DNA of 64,000 bases from Pseudomonadota bacterium (GTDB lineage Bacteria > Pseudomonadota > Gammaproteobacteria > Steroidobacterales > Steroidobacteraceae): assembly GCA_016720075.1 (NCBI GenBank), contig JADJXW010000001.1, positions 186,001-250,000 on the forward strand. The letters run 5' to 3'. Positions 9,903-18,705 of the stretch are shown in pieces. The position numbers and the translations under genes are program-made. Each line of letters begins with the position of its first letter. Positions within the stretch are counted from its first letter, which is position 1. The notes beneath the pieces were generated by a model that was given only the letters and a program-made list of their open reading frames with translations, made no database searches and was not told the DNA's origin.

Positions 9903-10394
9903 TTGCATAAGTACCCTTCTTCTCTGCTTTCCCTCGCAGCCATTGCCGCCGCGCTGGCGCTGAGCGCTTGCGGCGGCTCCTCGCCCTCGGCCAGCGAGGA
10001 AGGGCAGGCCAGCGATGACGGACAGTCCAGCGAACCCGCCGGCGAGCCGGTGCCAGCCGAAGAGCCCTCCGAATCCGACATCGTGAGCATCCTGGAAAGC
10101 CAGTACGCCCAGATCAATGCCGGCGGCGGAATGCCAGTCACGGCAACTGCGTCCGGCAAGTCGACGGTACTTAAGCCGAAGATCTGGGAGGCCCACAAGG
10201 ACGAACCCTGCCGCCTGCTGCCACAGTCGGATCCCGGCGAGTACGAATGTTCGCTGAATCTGATGATGACCATGCGGGAAGGCGACAACGAGCCCGGAAA
10301 GCATGCCGAGCGCGTGCACGTGTCATGGGACGAGGTCGAAGGCGAGTGGGTGGGCGCCGAAGTGCTCAGGGAGCGACGCAAAGCGCGAAAGTAG
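9903..10394 (+). CDS. Predicted lipoprotein of unknown function
   Basis: About 163 residues from a TTG start preceded by GGGAG. A lipoprotein signal peptide ends in the lipobox LSAC-GG, so the mature protein is lipid-anchored at Cys23. An acidic Ser/Glu/Pro-rich linker (residues 25-60) leads to a small domain with two Cys (CRLLPQSDPGEYECSLNLMM) that could form a disulfide. The C-terminus is strongly basic (RERRKARK). I do not recognise the family; a short exported domain of this sort is common in this group of bacteria. It stands between the toxin-antitoxin pair and the DUF6152 gene, all on the + strand. Confidence 0.65.
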   Translation: MHKYPSSLLSLAAIAAALALSACGGSSPSASEEGQASDDGQSSEPAGEPVPAEEPSESDIVSILESQYAQINAGGGMPVTATASGKSTVLKPKIWEAHKDEPCRLLPQSDPGEYECSLNLMMTMREGDNEPGKHAERVHVSWDEVEGEWVGAEVLRERRKARK

Positions 10395-10449
10395 CAGCGA
10401 CTCGCGGCGCGCGGCGCTATCCTCGATTGCACCCCCTGCGAGGATGGCC

Positions 10450-10899
10450 ATGCGTAACGCGTCGGCAGGTTGCCCGGCTCTGGTCGGCCTTGTTCCACTG
10501 CTCGTGCTCACGGCCGCGCTTTGGCCTGGCGCGGTTCCCGCGCATCATTCCTTCGCGAGCATCTACGACACCGGCAAGAGCGTGACCGTCACCGGCACCG
10601 TGCGTGAGTTCCAGTTCGTGCATCCACACCCCTTCCTGGTCGTGGAGGTCCGCGGCAAGTCGGGCGAAAGGCAGACCTGGCGCGCGGAAATGGACAACCG
10701 CTTCGAACTCGAGCAAATCGGCATCACGGGAAACACCTTCCGTCCCGGGGATGAGGTGGTGGTCAGTGGCAGCCCCGGCCGCAGCCAGTCATCGATTCTT
10801 TACATGTGGCGGCTGGAACGGACCGCAGACGGACTGCTCTATCGCCAGACAGGTGGCACGCCTAGCCTCAACAAGGTGCCGATCGCCCCTGGCGATTGA
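10450..10899 (+). CDS. DUF6152-type secreted protein
   Basis: A 149-residue exported protein. An N-terminal hydrophobic segment (LVGLVPLLVLTAALWPGAVPA) is cut before the invariant-looking HHSFASIYD. Small beta-barrel-like sequence follows: VTVTGTVREFQFVHPHPFLVVEV, then GNTFRPGDEVVVSGSPGR. HHSFA...V.VTG.V.......PH is the pattern I associate with DUF6152 proteins, which have no assigned role. The start at 10450 is chosen because GAGG sits six bases upstream; a start at 10444 adds two residues. It is probably an independent gene. Confidence 0.7.
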   Translation: MRNASAGCPALVGLVPLLVLTAALWPGAVPAHHSFASIYDTGKSVTVTGTVREFQFVHPHPFLVVEVRGKSGERQTWRAEMDNRFELEQIGITGNTFRPGDEVVVSGSPGRSQSSILYMWRLERTADGLLYRQTGGTPSLNKVPIAPGD

Positions 10900-11007
10900 G
10901 ATCCTGCGGGCCTGGCTTGCCCGCATGGGCCAATCTCTGCCCATCATCACAGGAGACGAACGGCGGGCGACGATCCTCCAATAGGTGCGGTTTTCACTGT
11001 TTCTCTA

Positions 11008-11562
11008 TTGAGCGCGGACCGCGTGTGTCACTACTGTTCGCGGGTGGTCGATTCACTCGAAGACTGGTTCCAGCGGGAAGTGCTCTGCCACGAAGCGGCG
11101 CTCGTGCGCTACCTCTCATCGCGGCTTCCGGTGCCGGCGGATGTGCAGGACATCCGCCATGACATCTACGTGCGGATGCTGGAGGCGGCCGAACGCGAAG
11201 TTCCGCGCCATCCGAGGGCATTCCTCTTCAGCATCGCGCGCAACATCCTGATCGACCGACTCAGGCGGGATGGAGTCGTTGCGATCGGGCCGTTGGAGGA
11301 ATCGCACCTCTCGGACGTCTTGATTGAAGAGGTAACCCCGGAGCGCCTGGAATCAGGCCGACAGCAGCTGCAACGTCTGTCGGTGTTGCTGCAGTGCCTG
11401 CCAACCCGGTGTAGGGAGGTCGTATGGATGCGAAGAGTCGAGAACCTGCCCCAGAAGGTCATCGCGCGCAGGCTCGGAATTACCGAGGCCACCGTGGAAA
11501 AGCATCTGGTGCGCGGCATACGGAAGCTGGCAGATGCGTTCCCATCACGGAGAATCAGGTGA
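11008..11562 (+). CDS. ECF sigma factor, FecI-like
   Basis: About 184 residues with sigma region 2 (DVQDIRHDIYVRMLEA, then PRAFLFSIARNILIDRLRR) and sigma region 4 (LQCLPTRCREVVWMRRVENLPQKVIARRLGITEATVEKHLVRGIRKL). This is the FecI branch of extracytoplasmic-function sigma factors, which direct RNA polymerase to a few promoters when released by a FecR protein. The start is uncertain: TTG at 11008 has no clear ribosome site, and GTG at 11023 or 11044 would still keep region 2. Its stop overlaps the GTG of the fecR-like gene (GTGA), so the two are coupled. No TonB-dependent receptor is next to it, unlike the classical iron-citrate arrangement. Confidence 0.87.
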   Translation: MSADRVCHYCSRVVDSLEDWFQREVLCHEAALVRYLSSRLPVPADVQDIRHDIYVRMLEAAEREVPRHPRAFLFSIARNILIDRLRRDGVVAIGPLEESHLSDVLIEEVTPERLESGRQQLQRLSVLLQCLPTRCREVVWMRRVENLPQKVIARRLGITEATVEKHLVRGIRKLADAFPSRRIR

Positions 11563-12611
11563 AGACTGAAGCCATGGCACCGGGTGAGGAAGCAGAAGAG
11601 ACCGCCGCGTGCTGGATGGCACGCCCGGAAGACCCGGCGTGGGCGCAAGCCGATGCACAGGCGCTCGCGGCCTGGCTTGCGGCGAGCGCCAGTCATCGCG
11701 TGGCGTACTATCGATTGAGTGCGGTCTGGACACAGGTTCCCCGTGTTCGGGGACCACGCCGCAGTCTCATCGCGTGGGCCGCAGCCGCAGGAATAGCAGC
11801 ACTGTCCTTCGCAGCCTATTTCGAATTCACTCGAGTGCCCGGCCAAGTACTGCCGGCGCCCGTTGTTGCAACGGCTCCAGCGCCTGAGGCCGCATCAGCG
11901 GTGCCCCAGGAGCTTAGTGTCGAATCAGCACAGACTCCGACTTCCCCCGCGCCGCGAATTGCCAGCGCGCGCGAGTTCCGGACCGAACTGGGTGCACTGC
12001 GAAGCATTCCGCTGGCCGACGGCTCGCAGATCACGCTCGATACCAATAGCCGTATCCGGGTTGCGCTGGATTCCAGCATGCGGACGGTCGAGTTGGAACA
12101 GGGCCAGGCGCATTTCCGGGTTGCCCATGATCCGCAGCGACCGTTTGTAGTGGTTGCCGGGGCGTTGCGGGCCGAAGCCGTGGGCACTGAATTTACCGTG
12201 CGCCGCGAACCGACGATGCTGCGCGTGTCGGTCGTCGAGGGCACAGTGCGAGTTGCCGCTGGGTCCGGAACTTCCAGCCTGCTGGTGTCGGCAGGCAACA
12301 GTGCACGGGACGTCGACGGCAAGGTCGAGCTGCAGCCAATGGCGGCCGTCGACATCGAGCGTGACCGCGGCTGGCGCGAAGGTGTGCTGGTGTTCCGGGA
12401 AACCCCGCTCGCCGATGCCATCTCCGAGATGAACCGGTATGGCACCCCGAAGATCGTGATCCGCGATTCGGCCATCGGGTCGCTTCTGGTCGGTGGCGTC
12501 TTTCGGGTAGGTGAGCTGGAGTCTTTCGCCCGCCTGCTCGAGCAGACATTCCCGATCTCCGCATCGGTTACCGCCGACCGAATCGAACTCACGCACAGGA
12601 GTCAGCCATGA
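11559..12611 (+). CDS. FecR-like anti-sigma / sigma regulator
   Basis: About 350 residues from the GTG at 11559, chosen because it overlaps the sigma stop and has GGAG six bases upstream. Residues about 12-58 are the cytoplasmic DUF4880/FecR N-domain (ETAACWMARPEDPAWAQADAQA, AWLAASASHRVAYYRLSAVW). One membrane segment follows at about 70-90, then an Ala/Pro-rich periplasmic linker and the FecR domain (TELGALRSIPLADGSQITLDTNSRI, QGQAHFRVAHD, AEAVGTEFTVRRE, VVEGTVRVAAGS). The C-terminal part ending EQTFPISASVTADRIELTHR resembles the FecR C-terminal (STN-like) fold. Such proteins pass a signal from the periplasm to the partner sigma factor. It overlaps the next gene by four bases. Confidence 0.87.
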   Translation: MKTEAMAPGEEAEETAACWMARPEDPAWAQADAQALAAWLAASASHRVAYYRLSAVWTQVPRVRGPRRSLIAWAAAAGIAALSFAAYFEFTRVPGQVLPAPVVATAPAPEAASAVPQELSVESAQTPTSPAPRIASAREFRTELGALRSIPLADGSQITLDTNSRIRVALDSSMRTVELEQGQAHFRVAHDPQRPFVVVAGALRAEAVGTEFTVRREPTMLRVSVVEGTVRVAAGSGTSSLLVSAGNSARDVDGKVELQPMAAVDIERDRGWREGVLVFRETPLADAISEMNRYGTPKIVIRDSAIGSLLVGGVFRVGELESFARLLEQTFPISASVTADRIELTHRSQP

Positions 12612-13309
12612 AATTGTCTACAGCAGTCGCATCGATATTGGTGCTTGCAAGCTGGATTCCATTCGGCTCTGCCTATCCCAACCCCAGCGATACTGTCCGT
12701 GTCAGCGTGCCGGCCGGTCCGCTGGTCGATGCCGTCGAGCTCCTCGCCAGGCAGGCCGGAATCAATGTCATGTATCAGGGCGATGTGCTGCGGGTGCAGT
12801 CGACAACCGGACTGTCAGGGTCCTTTGCACCTCGGGATGCGTTCGCAAGATTGCTGGAAGGCACATCGCTGGTGGCGACGCTCCGAAACGAAGGAGTCCT
12901 GATCGCCGCGGCGCAGAAGCCGCAGCGGTCCGGCGCGGAAGTCGCGCTGCCCAGCGTGGGCAGCCCTGGGCCGGGGCCGGCTGCCGCATCCCCGGATTCA
13001 ACGAATTCAGTGTGCCATCGCGTCAGCGAGAACGCCGCCATCGCGGTCTATTGCGGCAAGCCGGAGCAATGGATAGACCTCAAGGCCCGGGTGGGGTTCA
13101 GCTGCCGAAAAGTTGGCAAAGACGAGCTCTGTGCTTCGGCCAAAGAGTGGAATCGCCGTGATCTGACTGAATCCACGAAGCAGGAAGCGCTACGCCAGAG
13201 TGTCATCGAATCGAACCAACGGGCGGAAGGGGGTCGGATGAATATCCAGGTCACACCCACGGTGTCTGCGCCAGTACAGTCCGCTCCGACCGGCGCAGGC
13301 AAGCCCTAG
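12608..13309 (+). CDS. Stand-alone secreted STN-domain protein
   Basis: A 233-residue exported protein whose ATG overlaps the fecR-like stop (ATGA). After a signal peptide (ending GSAYP) residues about 28-98 form an STN (secretin/TonB short N-terminal) domain: VRVSVPAGPLVDAVELLARQ, then VMYQGDVLRVQSTTGLSGSF, then AFARLLEGTSLVA. In transducer receptors this domain docks on FecR. Here there is no beta-barrel after it. Instead a linker leads to a Cys-containing region (SVCHRVSENAAIAVYCGKP, then CRKVGKDELCAS) and a disordered tail. This could be a free signalling module replacing the receptor plug extension. The sigma-FecR-STN order and coupling are seen; the signalling role is inferred. Confidence 0.8.
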   Translation: MKLSTAVASILVLASWIPFGSAYPNPSDTVRVSVPAGPLVDAVELLARQAGINVMYQGDVLRVQSTTGLSGSFAPRDAFARLLEGTSLVATLRNEGVLIAAAQKPQRSGAEVALPSVGSPGPGPAAASPDSTNSVCHRVSENAAIAVYCGKPEQWIDLKARVGFSCRKVGKDELCASAKEWNRRDLTESTKQEALRQSVIESNQRAEGGRMNIQVTPTVSAPVQSAPTGAGKP

Positions 13310-13504
13310 AACACTGGCACCTCGCCATTTCCAGGCGGAAACCCGTTTCGAGGAAGCCGAAGCCAGTCAGCTGGAGCCGCAGCCCCGAGACGCGCCGCGG
13401 CTCTTGATTGAAACTCGCCGACCGTCTGCATGTAAGCTCGCCCTTGGCTTCACGCCAAGCCCCAAAGTTCCAGCCTCTTCCCGCGATTCCTGAGCACACG
13501 CACA

Positions 13505-14551
13505 ATGCCTGCCCACTTCGTCTTCGTCACGGTTCAATCGGGCGCCGAGCGCGCTTTGAAGAGCGAGATCGCGCGCGAGCATCCCGAACTCAAGTTTGCG
13601 TTCTCCCGGCCGGGCTTCGTCACGTTTCGCTCGTCTGAGGATCTGGCGGCCGACTTCGTGCTGCGCACCGTATTCGCGCGCACCTGGGGCTTCTCACTCG
13701 GCAAAGTCACAGGCAGCGACGACTCGCAGCGTGCGCGCGACGCATGGCGGCTCATCGGCGAGCAGCTGCCGGGCGAACCGATCCGCGATCTGCACGTATG
13801 GCAGCGAGATCGCGTGCTGCCCGGCGACGAGGGTTACAACGGGGCCGCCGACGAACTCGCGCGCTCGCTCAGCGCGCTGCTCATCGAGAATCGACCGGCT
13901 GCCAGCCCGCCTGGCATCGAGAACACCGCGGCCGAGATCGGCGACATCGTGCTCGTCGAACGCGAGGAATGGTGGCTCGGCTGGCATCGCGCAAGAACTC
14001 CAGAGACGCTCTGGCCCGGCGGCGTGCCGCCGATCGCGCTGCCACCGCGCATGATCTCGCGCGCATACCTCAAGATTGTCGAAGCGCTCGAGTGGTCGGA
14101 GCTTCCGATCCAAGCGGGCGACCGCTGCGTCGAGATCGGCAGCGCTCCCGGCGGGTCATGCCTCGCGCTGCTCGAACGCGGCTTGCTCGTGACGGGCATC
14201 GATCCGGCCGAGATGGACCCCGAGGTGCTCGCGCACCCCAACTTCACTCACATCCGTGCGATCGCAAAAAACGTCAAGCGCAGCCTGTTCCGCGAATGCC
14301 GCTGGCTCGTCATGGACGCGAACGTCGCGCCGAACTACACGCTCGACACGCTCGGCGGCGTGCTGGGGCAGGGCGGCGCCCGGCCCGAAGGTCTAGTGTT
14401 GACCTTGAAGCTGACCGACCCTGCGCTCGCGGAAAAACTGCCCACGATAGCCGAGCGCATCCGCCGTTTTGGCTACCGCCGCGTGCGAATGCGGCAGCTC
14501 GCGTACAACCGGCAGGAGATCTGCGCCGTCGTCGATCAGCCTATCGGCTGA
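13505..14551 (+). CDS. RlmM-like 2'-O-methyltransferase (FtsJ fold)
   Basis: A 348-residue cytoplasmic protein. The N-terminal half resembles the THUMP-like RNA-binding part of RlmM (FVFVTVQSGAERALKSEI, then PGFVTFRSSEDLAADFVLRTVFART). The C-terminal half is a Rossmann methyltransferase of the FtsJ/RrmJ type: the SAM motif EIGSAPGGSCLALLERG at about residues 215-231, then GIDPAEMDPEV, LVMDANVAP, and the catalytic-lysine context LTLKLTDP. RlmM methylates a cytidine in 23S rRNA; the target here is inferred. The last eleven bases overlap the end of the fourth G8 gene, which is read from the other strand. The gene is intact. Confidence 0.8.
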   Translation: MPAHFVFVTVQSGAERALKSEIAREHPELKFAFSRPGFVTFRSSEDLAADFVLRTVFARTWGFSLGKVTGSDDSQRARDAWRLIGEQLPGEPIRDLHVWQRDRVLPGDEGYNGAADELARSLSALLIENRPAASPPGIENTAAEIGDIVLVEREEWWLGWHRARTPETLWPGGVPPIALPPRMISRAYLKIVEALEWSELPIQAGDRCVEIGSAPGGSCLALLERGLLVTGIDPAEMDPEVLAHPNFTHIRAIAKNVKRSLFRECRWLVMDANVAPNYTLDTLGGVLGQGGARPEGLVLTLKLTDPALAEKLPTIAERIRRFGYRRVRMRQLAYNRQEICAVVDQPIG

Positions 14552-17199
14552 CCGTTATGCTGGCCTGCAGATCCGTTGGGCGAATGATCTCCATGACCGG
14601 CGGACCGGCCACCAGTTTGACCCAGAGGTTGTTTCCGTCCTTGAACCAGGACGTCTCGCTCGCCTGGCGCAATGCGGCCATGCTGGCCTGCTGCGTTCCG
14701 GCAGTGGCCTTGGTGAAACCCGGCAGCTGAAAGACGACCCATGCGCCCTTGTCCAGTTCGGACAGGCTGAGCGTGACTTCCGGTCGTTCGGTCTTCACCT
14801 GGATCTCGGTGCCGGCCTTCACGGTGCTCTGGTCGCCGGGGGCCTTGAATTCCTTGCCGTTGCGAACCAGCGGAATGGGCGGCTGCGGAGGACGACGAGT
14901 AAACAGCGCGGTACGCTGGGCCTGAACCAGGGGATCGCTGTTCCCACCACCGATCGCGCCCAGCAAAGCGAACCGGGCGGTCCGCGATTCGAGATTCACC
15001 GCGCGCGGGAGCTCTCCCCTGCTGTCGGAGAGGTTCAGGCGGCCGATATCACCCTTGCACACCGAGGCGTTCCAGGTGGGCTCGATCTTGCAGGTGTCAT
15101 CCGTGACGACGCTGTCGTTCTCGCCGTCGTGGAGCAAGACCTGGGAATCGGGGATGCCGGTCACCGAGCCGTCCAGGTCGCGGAACGACAGGGTCCGATA
15201 GGCGTTGCCGCCGCGGTTGTCGTTGTCGAACCGGGTATCGAACTTGGGGAAATAGACCGGCTTGGCATTGACGAATTTCGCACCGCTGATCGTGCTTCTG
15301 GTACTGAGGCCCGCGCTCGTGAACAGCAGGAAGGACAGCGCGCCGGTCCTGCGCTGCTTGTTGTCCTGGAAATTGACGAACGTCGTGTTCACCACCTCAT
15401 CGCGGTAGTCATAGTATTCGTAGCCCCGGATGGGGAAATCCGGAATCGGCGGCTTCGGCAGGCTGCGGCCATAGGCGATTTCCTCGGGCGTCCTGGGGTT
15501 GCCGATGTTTTCCGTCTCGCCCACGACCAGCGAATCAATCAGCCGTGAACTGAACCGCGAAGTGCCGACGTCGCCAGCGGCCTGCGTCATGCCCATGGCG
15601 TTGTCGGCAAATTTCGCGTTGCTGTAGATGTAGAGATCACCCCGGCCCCACAGACCGCCATTGCGGTTCTTGTAGCTGGTCAGATTCTCGAAGTGCGACT
15701 CCAGCGGTTTGCTCTCCAGATCGTTGGGATTCTCCAACGGCAGCATCGGAATTGAGGCCAAACCGAAGGTGTTGTCCTCGTTGATGTGCCGATCGATCAT
15801 GAACCCGTCGAAATTGGAATGGGCCACGTTGCCCCTGAACGCGCGCAGCGCGGCGGCGCGGCCAGATGTTCTTGGACGCGTCCGAGCCTTCGAACGCACC
15901 TTGCGGGTGCATCGGCAGCGAAAACCAGAAGCCGGTCTCATCGGAGCCGGCGGCGACGTTGTCGATGAAGGAGTTGTCGGGGTTGGTGATCCAGTAAGCC
16001 GTCACCGTGTTATCCGAAGGCAGCAGGGTGTCCTTGCCGGAAAAGCTGGCCTGCCTGAGGGCCTGGCGATTCTCGGTGATCTCTCCGTTAGCGGCGAGAT
16101 TGGTCGGGACGCAGGGCTTGGTGGGATGGCATTTGATCTGGATGGCGAGGTTCCTGACGAACTCGTTGCCGTGCTCGATGCCGTCTTCCAGGAAGAAGCA
16201 GTGACCCACGATGTTGTAGGTCACGTTGTTCTCGACCCGAACGTTGTGCGTGCCGTGCACGGTCACGCAGCGGTTGTAGGTGTCGTGGATGGACGCGTTC
16301 CTGATGTACTGACCCTTGCCGCCGTCGCCTACCAGATGCCAGTGGATCGGATAGCGCGCCAGCTCCATGTGCTGGCCCATGCGTTCGAGCTCGACGCCAT
16401 CGACAAACATCTTGCTGGTGACCATCGCCATGATGTGGCCGCCGAAGTAGGTCTGCGCTGCATCCTCTGACGCCTGGATCTTGATGTTGCGCGTCAGCAG
16501 GCCGACTTCGCCGCGCTCATCCACGCCGAAGGTGATCTTGCCGAAGTGCATGTAGTCGAGCTTCCTGTCGAGCGTGATCGTGTTGCCGCTGATGGCGGCG
16601 ATGGTGCGACGCTCGGCCTGGCGGGGATTGAAGTCCGTGGAGGCCAGGACGATTTCATCGCCGGCTTTCCACTGATCTGCATTCAGCACTTCGATCACGT
16701 TGCTGCCGGCCTCGGCGGTCTTTGCAAGCTTGGTCCAGGTGTTGGTGCGCGTGCCGTGCAGGTTCAGCGTGCCGCCCGAGAGCATGATGCCGCGGTCACC
16801 CATGCCCATCATCTGCTCGTCTTTCACGTTGTCGGTGAGCGTGATCGTGGCCTTGTGCGTGAAGGGCTTGGCTTCGGTGCCGACTTCCAGCTCGCCGTGC
16901 ACCATCATCCACTCGGTGGCGAGCGTCAGGTCGCTCTTGTCGGCGAAGGTGAGCTTGCCCATGACGGTGATGCCGCCCAGCGCGGGAGGGCTCACGTCCA
17001 GGATCACTTCCTTGCCGGCGGGGATTTCCACCTTTGCGCCCGCGGCTGGCACCTTCCTGCCGGGCCAGGTGGCGGGATTCGACCAGTTGGTCGGCTTGGC
17101 CAGCGATTCCGCGCTCTGTGCCGGCACGGCGAATACGCTGGCGAGAAGGAATGCCGGAATCAGCGAATAGAGCTCGACTGACCGATTCGCTTTGCGCAT
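14541..17199 (-). CDS. G8-domain CEMIP/TMEM2-like protein, copy 4 (one frameshift)
   Basis: A fourth paralogue, inverted relative to the other three. About 885 residues when repaired: signal peptide ending AQSAE, G8 domain (WSNPATWPGRKVP), beta-helix blocks (RYPIHWHLVGD, NRCVTVHGTHN, GHCFFLEDGIE, YWITNPDN, NVAHSNFDGFM) and C-terminal domain ending TVSR. The frame breaks between about 15845 and 15865 in a CG-rich stretch just after NIWPRR; the copy-1 alignment implies two bases lost or one gained. It is more divergent than the tandem copies, for example in the loop after NLAANGE, where several residues are missing. The ATG at 17199 is chosen because a GGGGGTTGG tract precedes it as in copy 1. 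Its end overlaps the RlmM-like gene tail to tail. Confidence 0.78.
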
Positions 17200-17390
17200 G
17201 ACCAACCCCCGGACTTATAAGAATGCTGCAAAAACCAGACTGGAGAGGATAGCGCGATTCTGGCGTCCTTCCACGACGGCAAGGGCTGTGATGCCGGGCT
17301 TTCCGAACAAACAGGGCCCCTGGATGGCCTCGACGCTCTGTTCAATAGGCGAAAAAATACTTCATCAGGCGCAGCAGAAGCGGCGCTGTT

Positions 17391-18530
17391 CTAGGCACCA
17401 TCCCGTGCGATCTTCTTCACTCTTACCTTCGCGCGGATCAGCCGCGTGTTGGACGTCATGTAGACGTAGCCATCCGCCCCGAACTCGCAGTTTGAAATCC
17501 GGTCGTCGGCCTTGATATAGCCAAGCCGCTTGCCCTGCGGGTTGAAAATCGAGATTCCGTCGCGGCTGGAGGTCCACATGTTGCCCAGGTGGTCGATCTT
17601 CAGCCCATCGCCGCCGGCAACGACAGTGTTCGGGATGAAGACGCGGCGGTTGGATGTGTTGCCCTTCGCGTCGACGTCGAACACCACCCAGCCCGATGAA
17701 TCCGTGGCGTAAAGCTTCGATCCATCCGGCGAAAGCCCGATGCCGTTGGGCCGCAGCGTCTTGTCGACGAGCGAGACGTTGTTGTCCGGATCGAGGCGGA
17801 ACACGCCCGTGTAATCCATCTCGCGGTCCGGGCTGTTGAAGATGTTCAGAAGGCCGAACGGCGGATCAGTGAAGAAGACTGCGCCGCCGGGATGCAGCAC
17901 GAGATCGTTCGGACTGTTGAAGCGCTTGCCCTCGAAGGCTTTGGCGAGATGCGTCTTGACGCGCGTCTTCAGATCGATGAACGCGACGGTGCGATTGCCC
18001 TGATCTGCCACCAGCAAGCCGCCACGGGCTGCAATCATGCCGTTGGTACCGGGCTCCTGGAGATTCGGCGCCCAACCTTCCTGGTTCGGTCCCTCATAGC
18101 CGGAGGGAGACTTCCAGACTTCGCCGCCAGTCTTCTCCGTCCATTTGACGATTCGGTTCGCCCGGGGATCCGAGCAGAGCAGGTAGCCGTCCTTGCCGCC
18201 GATCCACACCGGACCTTCGATCCAGACGAATCCGTCGCAGACTTTCTGCACCGGTGTCTCGACATCAATGAGGTCGGCCAGGGAAGGATCGAGCTGCGTG
18301 ATCGATCCGACGTTCGCGTAAGGCGGACTCACCGTGAAAGGGGGCGCGACTTGCGGGCCCGTGAGCGGCGGGCGCATAGGCATGGGAGGCATGCCGCCCG
18401 GTGGGCCGCCTGCGGCAGGCGCGCCAGGCGCAGGACCGGCCGGGGCTTGGGCCAATACGGGACTGGCGATCGCAGCAACCCCCGCCGCCAGCACTGTGCG
18501 CCGCGAAAATCTGCCTTGAATGTCGTCCAT
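17391..18530 (-). CDS. Tat-exported SMP-30/gluconolactonase-family protein
   Basis: A 379-residue protein from the ATG at 18530. The N-terminus has a twin-arginine signal (FSRRTVLAAGVAAIASPVLAQ) and then a Pro/Gly-rich linker. The rest is a six-bladed beta-propeller of the SMP-30/LRE type: DGFVWIEGPVWIGGKDGYLL (the metal-binding E-G-P-V-W segment), RFNSPNDLVLHPGGAVFFTDPPFG, LRPNGIGLSPDGSKLYATDS, VVAGGDGLKIDHLGNMWTSS. The conserved Glu, Asn and Asp of the metal site are visible in these segments, so it is probably an active lactone hydrolase acting in the periplasm. It diverges from the cytochrome c-sugar dehydrogenase gene; together they suggest oxidation of a sugar to a lactone followed by ring opening. 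Confidence 0.86.
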   Translation of the reverse strand: MDDIQGRFSRRTVLAAGVAAIASPVLAQAPAGPAPGAPAAGGPPGGMPPMPMRPPLTGPQVAPPFTVSPPYANVGSITQLDPSLADLIDVETPVQKVCDGFVWIEGPVWIGGKDGYLLCSDPRANRIVKWTEKTGGEVWKSPSGYEGPNQEGWAPNLQEPGTNGMIAARGGLLVADQGNRTVAFIDLKTRVKTHLAKAFEGKRFNSPNDLVLHPGGAVFFTDPPFGLLNIFNSPDREMDYTGVFRLDPDNNVSLVDKTLRPNGIGLSPDGSKLYATDSSGWVVFDVDAKGNTSNRRVFIPNTVVAGGDGLKIDHLGNMWTSSRDGISIFNPQGKRLGYIKADDRISNCEFGADGYVYMTSNTRLIRAKVRVKKIARDGA

Positions 18531-18705
18531 TCTGGTCTCTCCATCCGCGCGTGTTGCATGAAAAGAGGCGTATCGATGATGGCGAATGTAGCCGTCATGA
18601 ACGCCAATTGATATCTCACTGGCAGTCCGCCGACATCCGACCGCTTCCGCCTGTAAGCTCACGCGCAATGCCTTCCCGGTAAGTAGTGAGAATTTCGGGA
18701 GACGT

